A stretch of DNA of 64,000 nt from Hysterangium stoloniferum (lineage: Eukaryota > Basidiomycota > Agaricomycetes > Hysterangiales > Hysterangiaceae), in contig WHVD01000001.1 in the NCBI GenBank assembly GCA_015178975.1, forward strand, positions 1,798,001 to 1,862,000, given 5' to 3'. The position numbers were made by a program, and so were the translations under genes. Position 1 is the first letter of the stretch, and the number at the start of each line of letters is the position of its first letter. The notes under the pieces are model-generated. The model was not told the DNA's origin, ran no database searches, and saw only the letters and a list, made by a program, of their open reading frames with translations. Shown one piece after another: positions 21,598-32,871 of this stretch.

Positions 21598-22622
21598 AGT
21601 ATGACCTGGGAAGCTTTGATGACTGTGTTGGTGGCGTTGGTGAGAGACGGTCGCGGACCGCCGGTTAAGAACCTGGCCACTGTTGAGGAGAAGGAGAATG
21701 ACACGGCTGAGTTTGTGACCACGGTGAGGTATTGCGCATGTCATGGACAAGGAGGGAGCCCATTCCTTGAAGAGTCGAACATCCTCAGGTACGTCATACT
21801 CGTCCAATGTGTTCGAGCCTATCTTCTCTCCAAGCCTGACAGGAGTCAGAAATCTTGGAAACAGTTGTTACATGATGTCCACCCTCCAATCAGTATTCAC
21901 ACTTCCAGCCTTTCGCATATACTATCTGTTAAATGTTCGGCGAAAATATGACCAGACCTATAGAGGACGAGCGCGATACTGTCTGAGTAATATTGTTGGT
22001 TATAAACACATGGGGTCACATGCGTAACTACGGGGATTATATACTAATAACAAGATCGGTAATTAATGTGAGAATTAGTGCCTCCGGTCACTATACGGCT
22101 GCTCGCTTTGCCCGAAAATCTAACACTATCCCCTATCCTTTCTCACCCATTGTATTGATCGTCAGATGCCAACATGGCGGAATCCTCTCAGACCGGCAAA
22201 CGCACCCCCGCACCGACTTCCTGTCAAACTACCTAAAGATGACGTACCATATTTTGGACTGGCCCGCTACCTCGGAACTGGAACTAGGTGACACCCCGCT
22301 TTAGGATGGTAATTGTGATGAGCGCTTATTGGTATGTACTTATATCCCTTACCTATTCCCGTGCGTATTCACTCCATTCTGAGTCATGTTGAGTTCATCC
22401 ATCTTGCCACTTTTCCCCACTCCCTCCCATTCCACATCTCTCACGTTTAATGACATCCTTACATTCCCGCCTCGTTTAACTCCGGCCTCCCTCCCAATCT
22501 TCAACGCCGCCCCGTTCGCAGCCGTTCCCAAATGGTCGTTGTCAGAAGGGATTATTTCCTACCTGGAATAGTGGCGCGGAAGCAGTTGTTGATTGAACAT
22601 ACGGAGGTTCCGGGTGTGTCAT
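21598..22622 (+). pseudogene. U3: UBP14-like pseudogene, long B-type copy, 3'-truncated
   Basis: Reads NLGNSCYMMSTLQSVFTLPAFR (about 21850), then the segment IDRQM...SSQTG-type shared only with the second half of U4 (about 22155-22230), the ATMTCGGAACTGGAACTAGGTGA block (about 22270), and a UBA remnant ending near 22600. It is joined to a chromovirus fossil at about 22625, which removes the end. A 199-bp LTR-like insertion splits it at 21927-22125. It has no neighbouring H gene. Confidence 0.65.
21927..22125 (+). mobile_element. Short LTR-like insertion (199 bp) in U3
   Basis: Starts TGTTAAATGTTCGGCGAAAA and ends CGAAAATCTAACA. CTATC flanks both sides (21922-21926 and 22126-22130). U4 has the single site TATACTATCCCCTATCC. 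The ends TGTTA/TAACA recur in the insertions at 28024 and 40882. No ORF. Confidence 0.82.
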
Positions 22623-24119
22623 ATTAAAAATAGTATGAGTTGACTTATACAATCTACAAGTGGTTTAATGGACTTGTAATAGAAGTACTTGTATCTCAAT
22701 CAATGTCTCAGTTAGTTAATCACCTGGTGCTAGTTTAGGTGTACACCGTTAAAATAATGCATTGCGCATTGAAACCCTTGCATTTCAGGAAACATTGGCC
22801 AAGAAAGATTCTGAATTAAAGACTATTTTTGCTGATCGTTTTCTGGTTCGATTACCAGACACAGCAGACATACCAACCCACATCTACCATCGTATTCGCT
22901 TAAAGGACCCCTCTAAAGTCACAACTGGATGGGGATACTCTGCACCCAAGAAGTTCCGTGACTCCTGGAAGTCTCTTCTTGAGGAACACTTGATTGCAGG
23001 GCAAATACGGCCATCATCCTCAGAGTACGTCTCTCCTCCTTTCTGCATTCCCAAATACCGCAATGGGGTGCCTGTCTTCGACATACCCCCACGATGGGTA
23101 AATGACTACCGAGAGCTCAATAAAAATACCATACGGGATAATTACCCACTCCCCCGAGTTGATGACATTCTCTCGGACTGTGGTCATGGCAAAATTTTTG
23201 GCAAGCTGGATATGACGAATTCCTTTTTCCAGACTAGGGTACACCCTGACGATATACACCTAACGGCTGTACACACCCCTTGGGGACTTTACGAGTGGAC
23301 CGTCATGCCCATGGGGGGGTGCAATGCACCCTCTACACACCAACAGCGCATGACGGATGCACTACGGCAACTAATAGGAAAGATTTGTCACGTCTATCTT
23401 GATGACATCATCATATGGTCAGGAACAGTAGAAGAACATGAACGTAACATTACTGCCGTCTTGCAAGCACTCCATGAAGCACACTTATATTGTAACCCCG
23501 ACAAATCCTTACTTTTCGCAACTGAACTCTCTTTCCTGGGGCACCATATCTCATCTGCTGGTATCTCCCCTGATGCTCGGAAAACGGAATGCATTATTAA
23601 TTGGCCACAGCCAACCACCGCTACAAATGTCCATGGATTTCTGGGACTTACCTGTTATGTTTCCACATTCCTCCCTGCATTGGCGGAACACACTAGTGTG
23701 CTCACTGTGATAGATTATGATGATCCGACAAAGAAGATCTTCCTCACCACAGATGCCAGTGACAGGCGCACCAGTGCAGTGCTCAGTTTTGGCAAAGACT
23801 GGGCCACTGCACGGCCAGTTGCTTATGACTCATACCAGCTCAACCATGCCGAGCGGAACTACCCTGTACATGAGAAAGAACTTTTGGCCATTATAAAGGC
23901 CCTCAAGAAGTGGCGTACTAATCTGCTTGGTTGCCATTTTGAAGTATATACCGATCACCGGACCCTCGAATACTTCCAGTCCCAAAAAGACATGTCCCGC
24001 CGACAGATGCGATGGTCCATGTACCTCGCTGACTTCGACTTTAACATTATCTATATCTGAGGAGAAGACAACACGGTTGCAGATGCCTTGTTCTGGATGC
24101 CTGATTCCACACCCGATGC

Positions 24120-25392
24120 TGTAAGGTATCCGGCTATTTACTCTCTCAAATAATTAACAAGCGTTGACACGGCAAGGGATTCAAGAAATAAACAAATAAA
24201 GGTCCAGTAATTTAAATACTGATAGATTAATTAGCTGCGCTATTAAGCTTAAACAACTAAAGTCAATATTTGTTTGGTCTCTTGACAAATTCAGATGAAC
24301 TTGTAGTGACGTGCTCTACGAAAGTTAAGTTCTCTTTGAGAATAAAGGTTTGGGAGCTGAATGTATGCGCAATAAGTTGGCGGAAACTTGTCGTAAGCCT
24401 TCGCTTTCTTGTAGCCTTTTAGTTTACTATTTATAAAGATTTAACCAGCTGTTAAATAATTTATAAATAGAGAGATTGTCCGAGAGTCGAATATCCAAGC
24501 GTTTGTTTAAAGATCGATTAACTGTGCTGTTAAAATGGGCTCTTGAATAACCTAAACGGGCAGGGATTTCAGTAATGAGAATTTAGATTTACTTAAGTGA
24601 TTAGTAAGCCTAAAGGTTTTCCGGGAAGCTGAGGGAACTTAGATGAATTAGCTAAGTTCAAGAGTTGCTGAGAAAGAGTTCAAAATGCTGCAAGTGTAGG
24701 TGCTTGCAGTTAGTAAATCAGACTAAGGCTATTTTTGTCCTTAGGATGATTAGATAAGCTTATGAGCTGGTGCTGTTGATAGTAGTAAAGTAGTTGTTAT
24801 TTATTCAGTGATTTAGGCCTCCTTTTATACATGTAGAGATTATTGCTTAATAATAGCTAAATAACTAATTAGGAAATTATTAGAAGCTTCTAAAAATTTC
24901 TATAATTCCGCTATGATGTCATAGCTATCACCCGACTCGAAGATCCGAACCGAAGATCCGAACCGGTCGAGTCAGAGAATAAACCCGAGATGGCCGAGGG
25001 TGGAAGCAAAATAAGCTGTGGCGCTGAAACGGAAATAAACGCGGCCGGGCGGCTGTGAAAACTACTCGCGACGATTTGTAAACACGTCGTGACGTCGCCG
25101 TCACGTGATGTCACGTGATCGCGCGATAATAATGCGGATATATGTACTAATATAATATAATAAAAACCCGGTCTCTCGAAATCAGATAACCCGGCTTTAT
25201 TATACTTATATTTCGACCGCTCTAGGCTTCGATTACATAATATGATGTCATTCGAAGCTTTGAGTATTCGAAGTTAAAAGGAAAATAGCCTAACCCCTGA
25301 ACCAATAAACAAAACAAAACAGAACAAAACAAACCGAAATAAATTCTGGAAAATTAAGGGAAAATTCGTGAATATATACTAGATACATCACA
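24120..25392 (+). mobile_element. Solo LTR (about 1.27 kb) nested in the chromovirus fossil
   Basis: Starts TGTAAGGTATCC and ends GATACATCACA (inverted ends TGTRANGTATC). It lies between the RNase H and integrase parts. Flanks are GATGC (24115-24119) and AATGC (25393-25397), a near-identical 5-bp duplication. Inside are features of an LTR promoter: a GACGTCACGTGATCGCGCG stretch (about 25090-25125), then AATATAATATAATAAAAACC and a CCCGG-rich start region. There is no coding sequence. It must be younger than the chromovirus copy it sits in. Confidence 0.8.
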
Positions 25393-26986
25393 AATGCCAT
25401 GCACGCTGCCTGTGCATTGGCCTACACTCGTTCCCCACCCAGGGGACTTATAGGTGGCACCCTTAGTATCACTACAGACCCCTCACTCCTTGACCACATT
25501 CGGCAGGGTTACATAGAGGATGACTTCTGCAAACAGCTGGACAAGGACATTGCTGCCGGAAGTATTGAAGGCGCGAGGAAGGAATCTGGTCTCCTCTATG
25601 TTGGGCGCCGACTTGTCATACCTCGAGATACTACCATCCGGGAGATGCTCTACCACCTCACACATGATACACTAGGTCATTTTGGCTTTGACAAAAGCTA
25701 TGAATCCCTCCGAAACTCTTACTACTGGCCCAACATGAGGTGTGATTTAGAAGCAGCCTACCTGCCTTCCTGCACAGAGTGCCAACGTAACAAGGACCGG
25801 ACCAGTCGGCCCAGTGGTCCCCTGCACCCTCTCTCAGTGCCTGATGGGCGTTTTGATACCGTTGCCATTGACTTTGTTGGCCCCCTTCCCGAGGAACAGG
25901 GGAAAGACATGGTCATTACCATGACTGACACATTGGGTGCAGACATCCGCCTGGCTGCCATCCATTCCTCTTACACAGCCGCACAGGTTGCCGTCATTCT
26001 CTTTGATGAATGGTACTGTGAAAACGGTTTAATGCTACATATCGTCTCCGACCGAGACCCTCTATTTACATCAGACCTCTGGACAGCGTTACACCAGCTC
26101 TCTGGTGTTAAGCTGAAGATGTCCACTGCCTACCACCCACAAAGTGACGGCTCCAGTGAGCGAACCAACAAATCACTCAACCAGCTAATTCGCTACCATG
26201 TCGATATCAATCAAAAGGGCTGGACTGCGCAGCTACCCCGCGTACATTTTGCCCTCATGAACACGATCAACACGTCTACGGGGTTTTCCCCCTTTCAGCT
26301 GAAGACCGGATGGTCCCCCCGTATCATCCCTCCCCTGACACCCTTACCAACGAATGCCACTCCTGCTGAGGTCTCTGCCCATGAGATCCTGCGTCGCCTG
26401 GAGCTTGATGTCCAGGAAGTACAGGACAATCTCACCACTGCCAAGATCCACCAGGCTTACCATGCCAATGAGTCTCGTGGCCCAGAAATACCTTATAAAG
26501 TTGGTGATCTAGTCATGCTATCTACCACACACCGTCGTCGTAACTACAAGAGGAAGGGCAAGAAACGGGTAGCTAAATTCATGCCCCGCTTCAATGGCCC
26601 TTACGAGGTGACTCATGCCTTCCCTGAATGCTCAGTCTATACCTTGCGACTCCCCAACAACCCCACATCCTACCCAGGCTTCCACTCAAGCCTCCTCAAG
26701 CCTTTTATCCCCAACGATCCTACCCTTTTTCCGAACCGGGCACTCATTCGCCCCGGAGTAGTGGTCACGGAAGACGGCTCCGAAGAAACCCTCATCGACA
26801 AGATTGTGGATGCACGCCGACGAGGACGCGGCGTCCAGTACTTAGTGCACTGGGTGGGTTTTGGCAAGGACCATGATGAATGGCTCCCTCGCAAGGCCCT
26901 AGAAGACACCGAAGCTTTGGATATTTGGGAGACGGAGAATGGGCTCGACGTCTAGACCCCACTAAAGTTTTTGGAGAGGGGAGGGG

Positions 26987-27328
26987 TGTAATCCTGGTCG
27001 TCTTACCACATCTACAGACAAAGCCTCACCACTGATCGTCCCATCATTGTTCCATCAATCAAAACTGCACTCTATTGTCTCCCCGCTTTGATTGTATCTC
27101 TATTGTTCTCTTTCCGCCTCGATCAAGAACTCAGACTCCTTTTGTTTCTCACATGTCTTAGGTTACCGCGATTCTATTGTTCCAGAAAAGATATTTAGTA
27201 CATGAGAACACCCCTAGAAGAAGCGTCGACCATTTACTGTATATTCGGACCATTCGAAACACGATAACATTGTCCTGTCTGTGACTAACTGAGTGAGGTT
27301 GATAACGACAACCTTTCAAAAGCCATCA
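26987..27328 (+). mobile_element. Presumed 3' LTR of the chromovirus fossil
   Basis: TGTAATCCTGGTCGTC follows the purine tract at once. The right edge is placed at ...AGCCATCA because the duplicated Y block begins at 27330. The end is not confirmed by a second copy. Confidence 0.55.
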
Positions 27329-28023
27329 GTGATGCCTGGATGCCTCAGACACGATCAGTCGACTGGCTCAGGACTTAGGCAGTGGGGATCTGGCAAGCTG
27401 GCACCTATTCAGGCCGACACGGCTGATAATGATATTCGGTTTCTTCCGATACTTTTACCAAACCGTGCCTCCAATTTCTCTCCATACTAGCACGGCTCCC
27501 CATGCAAACATTATCAGTATGGATTTCCCCTCAAGTGATAGAGCCTTATAATCCTTTATTAATTTGAAGAGTTTATTCCCAACGGAACGGTCGACTGTCT
27601 AAGGGTGCTTAAAGGTATTCGTCAAGGTGTGATAGGAATATCTAGGCGACAGCATAGCAGTCACCAGGAAGTTGCGGGGAACCATTTTAGCTGAGGTCGA
27701 TTACATGCGCCATCACTACTATGACTCTGCCTATCTTTGCTTCTTCGCTAGTTCCAAGCCCAGAAATAAAGGCGGTATACATATTTATGAGAAGCTATTT
27801 CCCCGGATATCAGGTCTTAGGCGGGCAAGACGGCCTTCTTTAAAATGATTTTAGCATGAAATGGATCGCGTTTACCAGAAGTGAACATGCCTCAAGAGAT
27901 CCACCCCCTCTTTAACAATTATGTTCAATTGCCCCACTGTTAACTGTTTTTTAAACAGTCTATTCATTGTCTTTTCCCCCCTCACCTCTGTCTGTGAGCC
28001 TTACAACCCTCCTTTGGTGCTCC

Positions 28024-28267
28024 TGTTAGATTATATAATACCAACCATTGTTCCAACTGGGACCATATGGTGTACAGCTCTGAGTTCAGTGTGTATATGA
28101 TCTAATAGGAATGGCACTTAGGGTTATATCCTTAAGTACAGTGTAAGACCAAACCTACCCAAGGTCAGATGGTGTAGTGGTTAACACCTTTGTTATGTAA
28201 TCGAGAGATCCTGGGTTCAATCCCCAGTCTGGCTATTCATTTTCTACATTACTCATGTTTTCTAACA
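28024..28267 (+). mobile_element. LTR-like insertion (244 bp) carrying a tRNA-like gene
   Basis: Starts TGTTAGATTATATAATACC and ends CATGTTTTCTAACA, with perfect 7-bp inverted ends TGTTAGA/TCTAACA. GCTCC flanks both sides (28019-28023 and 28268-28272). The second Y copy (56242-56246) has a single GCTCC and reads through. Ends and duplication size are those of an LTR-type integration. A 73-nt tRNA-like sequence fills 28163-28235. No protein-coding sequence. It is a compact solo LTR or TRIM-like element and looks whole. Confidence 0.85.
28163..28235 (+). tRNA. tRNA-like sequence inside the 244-bp element
   Basis: Canonical numbering fits 73 nt. Acceptor stem GGTCAGA/TCTGGCT (two G-U pairs) with discriminator A; D arm GTGT/ACAC with AGTGGTTA loop (A box TGGTGTAGTGG); T arm CTGGG/CCCAG with loop TTCAATC (B box GGTTCAATCCC). 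The anticodon arm is poor: a weak stem and a loop TATGTAA that lacks U33. If read formally the anticodon position holds TGT. A T4 run follows at 28240. This suggests a tRNA-derived pol III promoter and not a working tRNA. Confidence 0.7.
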
Positions 28268-28405
28268 GCTCCTCCACATGTCGTGTGTTGAAGAAGCACT
28301 TCCCAACCAAAATAGACATCTTGGTGTCGTACAGTAGCTTTGTCCCGATCCGCTCCATTGCCAGACCACAAAAGTAACCGGGGCCGACTTCGAACGTCCG
28401 TTGCT

Positions 28406-28733
28406 GTTTTTCACTTCCCTGCAGCCAATCGTTGTTCCGTGACAAGTCATGTAATTTCAAAATTATTGACATGATGATGGGATTTTTTTTGGGCTTCAGT
28501 TCACTGCAGCTTAATATTATGTAGCTCCAGATATAGGGGTTTAACATTGCATGTAATATTATAATGTATACAGTAGATACCGCGACCAATCTGTGACAGC
28601 CTAAAGTGAGGGTAATGGAGCATTCAGAATCCTGAGAACATTTTTGTCCGTGTTTCGGGCAGGGAATGTGGCAAGTGAATCGTGTGGCACACAGCATACT
28701 GTATACCTGCACGACAGGATTTATGGCCATATT
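28406..28733 (+). repeat. X module copy 2
   Basis: The counterpart of 2250-2577. The minus strand has an ORF (28233-28826) that runs across the Y and X blocks; part of it is the Y gene fragment and the rest is not supported by the other copy. Confidence 0.7.
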
Positions 28734-29003
28734 CCTGCATCCACGACTGTGATGATCCCTAATGCCCTCCGGTTGCTTGTCTTTACGCCTCCTGCATGTA
28801 GGCGGAAAATTCATGGTGTCGTTCACTATACCCTCTCAGGTAGACCCCTCGTCAGTGTCTCAGCGAGTGTAGTAAGGTGGCCCAGCGATAGCTATATTTA
28901 ACAAAATACTGTCTGATTTGTTCATCCGGTTCCGCCACGTGCCCTTATAATTCGCTGTTCGTCCACCATACCGTCTTCACATGACCACCGTGAATCAAAA
29001 TTA

Positions 29004-29350
29004 TTATAATTTTAAAAAGCAGTCCAAATAAAACAAACTGCCCATAAGTAAAACCCATTCCTGTTCTACATCTCGCTCAACCAGCCTCATCCACTGCAAT
29101 TCCATCGTGCCCACGGTGAGGTCCAACTGTGTTGCCGTGGGCAGCTCAGGTAGCCGCTTCCTCGCCATTAGCCCCGTCTGCAATTCTCCCATCATGTCCT
29201 TGGCAAGAACCAACCACATTGGGCGGCAAAGTCAGACCGTGTCACCATTAACAACCAAAACTGTCCAGGTCGCCTCCCGAGAAGTCTGTATTGGACACGG
29301 GAACTCAACCAGAGCGCACCACTGCAAATATGTAAGAGTACTATAATTAA
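29004..29350 (-). pseudogene. Gene fragment of unknown family
   Basis: The minus strand reads EFPCPIQTSREATWTVLVVN (about 29310-29240), then MWLVLAKDMMGELQTGLMAR then KRLPELPTATQLDLTVGTME and LQWMRLVERDVEQEWVLLMG, ending at 29004. The amino-acid texture is protein-like and continuous for about 110 codons apart from one break. There is no second copy in the window. It lies between X2 and H3. Family not recognised. Confidence 0.4.
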
Positions 29351-29808
29351 CTGATACCTCCAGCACCGGGAGACTCAACAGCGAAACTTGAGCTGAAGTC
29401 ATATCCATTTACTGAAAGAGTTAAAAAAAAATATCACAAGTTTCATCTCATCCATCTTTCTTCTTCATTACCAAAGGCACAAGTGACCTATCGCTACAGC
29501 GCCATATGTCAGTTAGCACATCACTGTACTATCATTTTCCTCGACAAACCATTAAAAAGATCGTGCGGCGTTTGTTTGAATGACGAAAGATCTATCTAAT
29601 CCATTATATTCAGCAGTTCCACTCCGGACAAAGTCCACTTTGTGATTACGGCCTTTGAATATGAGTGTGTCGTTGGTGGGATCAACACTGCATTTTCCCT
29701 ACCAATCCAGTGCACCATCCCAGGGCACAGCCAATAACAAATACAGCGCCTCGACGTGCCAAAGAGCAACTATCTCTCACCATCTACTAAGATCATCGAC
29801 CATCGCTC

Positions 29809-32400
29809 ATGGACATTGCAGCCATTGTTGTCAAAGTCGCTGGCGATGCCGTTCCAGTACCTGGCTTAAAGAGTGCAGCGACCCTTCTTTTGGAGATTAT
29901 GAACGCTATAAAGGTGGGTCGTCTGCATCAACACTAGTTTAAGAACTGATGTGGATCATGATTCACAATCACCAGGCAAGCGGGGAGCAAAACGAGAGAT
30001 TGAATACCCTTGTCTGGACTACTGGACGTCGCCTCGTCGCTTTCCACGATCAGCTGAGGGGGAAGTGGGAGAATATCCCGGACAATTTCAAAACTATATT
30101 GGACGATTATCAAAAGTGAGAACTTGAGACTCACTGAGTCACCGGAATTGTTAAATAAATTGACTGTTTCAGTGCACTTGAGGATGTTCTTGCGCTTGCA
30201 AGGTCATACACACCAAGGAGGGGTCTCAAAGCACACGTCGTGTTTTGGATGCGACAACGAGATAAGTCTATCGCCAAACTGGAAAGGCGATTGGAAGAAG
30301 CGGAGAAAGAGGCAATGGTGCGTGCTGAAAGTGACACTCAAAGTCGTTGGTTATGCACATTGGCTCTTAGATGTACTTTTCGCTGGATACCTCATTAGCC
30401 GTCGCTCAACTCGTAGCCGTCGATGATCCCAGAATGGACGATATCATCCTTGATTCGTTTTCGTCGGTCGCGGGCAGAGGAAAGAACGATATTAGTGAAC
30501 ACGTACGCCTGTTCTGCCATCTCAAAATATCATGCACGTGGGCTTATAGTAATGATATAGTGTTTGGTTCATAGAAGGGATTTCCAAGTGTTACGGACCA
30601 TATCGATCGCGAACCATAATCATTGATGATGAAAAGGCAGGAAATCATCGAGTCGCCTTGCGGTGGAGTGTCAAACTTTGTGAGGCGAAGACTGAAAGTG
30701 ACAGTAAGTCGGTATTGGTTAAAATATACGAAGGCGGGAGACCCACGTGGGATTTGAGACGCAAAGAGGTACGAGTTCTGCTTTGGCTGGTTTGGGTTTC
30801 CGACACTATTTGCAACGTATCCCACTTTTGATATAGTTTCAACACGACCTCACTTCCTATCAAGACGCGTGGTAAGAATGCATCAGACTAAATAACCCAA
30901 GTAGTCCAATCACATTCATGTTCAGGGACCCTAGCATTGCTGAGTTCTTGGGCTACAGTAACGCACGAGACAATGTACTCTTCCAATTTTTCCGTAATCC
31001 AGGTACTGAACCAGAGGATGCATGCAAATGGGTCGAACGCACTAGATCATCCGATGTGAGAGAAACCATTTTGGGACTATGGGAGATGGTGAATGAAATT
31101 ACTCGCGATATTTACAACCTAACGCGATATATTTTAAAGGGATTCTTACAATGTGACGTACTTTGATACTTCTCTCACGCAAATGCTGATGTGACAATGT
31201 GACATTAGGAATTAGTTGAATTCTGTGCAAACAACGAAATTTTTATTGACGAGCTCGTTCGTTAATTCCACTAACATCAGATGTCAATGATAACATTGTC
31301 TATTCAGTTTCATCTTCCCGGTGATTCAATTGTCACTGTCACAGACAGTCCTGCCAATCACCGTCATCTGAAGCTTGTGTATACCGGAACACTGGACCGT
31401 GCCCCCCCATGCCACTATGAGATATGGCTTCCCGGTGTTTATACCGGTTACTCTAGGATCAATCCATCATCACCCAGCTCCATCGTAGACTTATTCCTGT
31501 CCAAAGTGCATTCATGGTGTTTCGGTACGGCTTTAATGGATCAACAACTTCGAAGCTCGCACACCATTCATCAATTGGCCAATCAACTACTGGACTTCGA
31601 GTTTCTGCGACCAATTACGGGCTATATCGACAATGAAGATCTGAGGTCCATCGCTTTGTGGGACGTGGGCTATCGGGATAAAGTTACAGGCCATTTTGCA
31701 GTGTGTGGGAATCTACATGAGTGGTTCTCTGAAACCCTCGGTATAGAACCGTTAGTCGAGGTTCATCTTGGCCTCAAGGAGCGAGAGTCTAGATAATTAG
31801 ACGAGGGTGAGAGTGTAACAATACGAGGTGGAAAATCAACGAGAAGGTATTTTTCGAGCTAGCACACTGACCCGATCGTTGCTCAGTTTTCTGCCGCGTA
31901 GATATACCTATGATTTTGGCGAACGCAGCATCGAAGATTTCTACCGGCCCAGTGTCTATATCGCAGACTTAGGCCCGTCGTCTGAAGTGCAGAAAGCGTG
32001 GAGAGTATACGCACCGCTTTACATAGAGGAAAATAGGATCAGGGGTGTCCTTCCACACGAGTTGATGATCAGTAAGCACAGAAGTCTTTTGGGAATGATA
32101 TTGACCACTTGGTGACAACAGTAAACGACTTTAAGACAACAGTAGTTGTGGAAATGCCTCAGAATTTGTGGGTTTCACTTCCCCCTTCAGCAATGTCAGA
32201 GCCTGACAGAGTAATCTAGTCACTCCGAAGATGTGGAACCGGGTACCATATTCCTGTTTGAGTCTACTTCTCCACGTTATATTTCTGGCCCCTCGGGGGG
32301 ACCTTTCCTAGATGTGCAGTTGCGCGCTTCTTATGATGTGGAGGCCAGTTGGATAAATGACCCTGTGTGGCCGGACACGGTATTTGAGCCAGACCCGTAA
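29809..32400 (+). pseudogene. H3: HeLo/MLKL-like plus pseudokinase-like gene, nearly full length
   Basis: Same exon plan as H4. Exon 1 is 29809-29913 (MDIAAIVVKVAGDAVPVPGL then KSAATLLLEIMNAIK), exon 2 from 29976 (ASGEQNERLNTLVW...), and exon 3 after the CAG at about 30170 (ALEDVLALARSYTP...ERRLEEAEKEAMVRAESDTQ). Later parts: RRSTRSRR-frame changes near 30400, the exon FRDPSIAEFLGYSN (30918-31166), the long exon (31308-31796) with HTIHQLANQLLDFEF, the RRYTYDFGERSIEDFYRPS exon (31892-32115), and the last exon ending ...INDPVWPDTVFEPDP at 32400. Compared with H4 it has more lesions. Directly followed by U4. Confidence 0.65.
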
Positions 32401-32871
32401 GCGTCGATGTTGTCCTTATTTAATACTATTAACTTTTTGAGCAAGGTTTGTATTTTGTTTTCAGCTACCTAGGTGCATATGGGAGGAGGATTAAACTCGG
32501 ACACGATCAAACCTAGCGAACATTTTCCCGTCACGTCTAGGTATATCATTCTGAGATATAAAAGCTCTTTATTTACTGGAGCTGTACCTCTTCCCATGAT
32601 TCAACTATGAATAGAAGATGTAAGAATACGTGAATTTTAATTTTCAAAAATATTTATAAAAAAAGGGTGACATCGCGTAACATGTGCTGGAGTCCTGCGT
32701 CTTGCGCCCATTCTTCCTCCCAGACTTTCTCGCCTTCCCAGTCCCCGTCTTTCAGACTCTTTTCAGAGAGAAGAAACACCACAATGCTTTGACAAAGAAG
32801 TATGTCCTCCGTTCTTGCAATGGAAATGAGATTTCACTTATTATGCTTGCACCCCAACCACGCGATCTAAT
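32400..32871 (+). promoter_or_regulatory. Upstream region of U4 (shared by all complete U copies)
   Basis: Conserved blocks are CAGCTACCTAGGTGCATATG, GGAGGAGGATTAAACTCGGA, CCCGTCACGTCTAG and a TATA-like GAGATATAAAAGCTCTTTA (about 32558). The same blocks precede U1 (about 5008-5110), U5 (about 39456-39570), U6 (about 46650-46755), U7 (about 51140-51240) and U8 (about 57680-57790). The conservation covers non-coding sequence equally well, so it may reflect recent duplication and not selection. Confidence 0.5.

Larger units (their letters stand above)
22627..27328 (+). mobile_element. Ty3/gypsy chromovirus fossil, 5'-truncated, with a nested LTR
   Basis: The pol part only. Reverse transcriptase and RNase H lie at about 22762-24119 (VYLDDIIIWS active-site motif, PPRWVNDYRELNKNT, TDHRTLEYF). 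The integrase lies at about 25399-26955, with an HHCC-type zinc finger (H...H...CTEC), the D-D-E core (IDFVGP, SDRDP, YHPQSDGSSER) and a C-terminal chromodomain (VQYLVHWVGFGKDHDEWLP). A purine tract GGAGAGGGGAGGGG (26973-26986) precedes a presumed 3' LTR from 26987. Gag and protease are absent and no matching 5' LTR was found; the left end near 22627 shares a block with 52870-52930. The element is broken (one large insertion and a few other lesions) and is old enough to have lost its 5' half. Confidence 0.85.
27330..28402 (-). pseudogene. Y1: duplicated fragment of an unidentified gene, interrupted by an LTR-like element
   Basis: This matches 55561-56375 apart from a 244-bp insertion plus 5-bp duplication (28024-28272). 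The minus strand is readable in part: SYFCGLAMERIGTKLLYDTK then MSILVGKCFFNTRHVEE (about 28380-28275), and SGKRDPFHAKIILK-like sequence near 27870. I do not recognise the family. Shared reading on the minus strand in both copies suggests a former coding region. The plus strand of the 27330-27490 part also reads as protein (RLRQWGSGKLAPIQADTADN). Decayed. Confidence 0.5.

Noticed and set aside
22627-22760. 5' LTR of the chromovirus
   Set aside because: It shares a block with 52870-52930 but not with the 3' LTR at 26987, so it cannot be the matching LTR.
28233-28826. 197-aa minus-strand ORF as one gene
   Set aside because: It spans the Y fragment, a module junction and the X block. Neither duplicate supports the whole frame.
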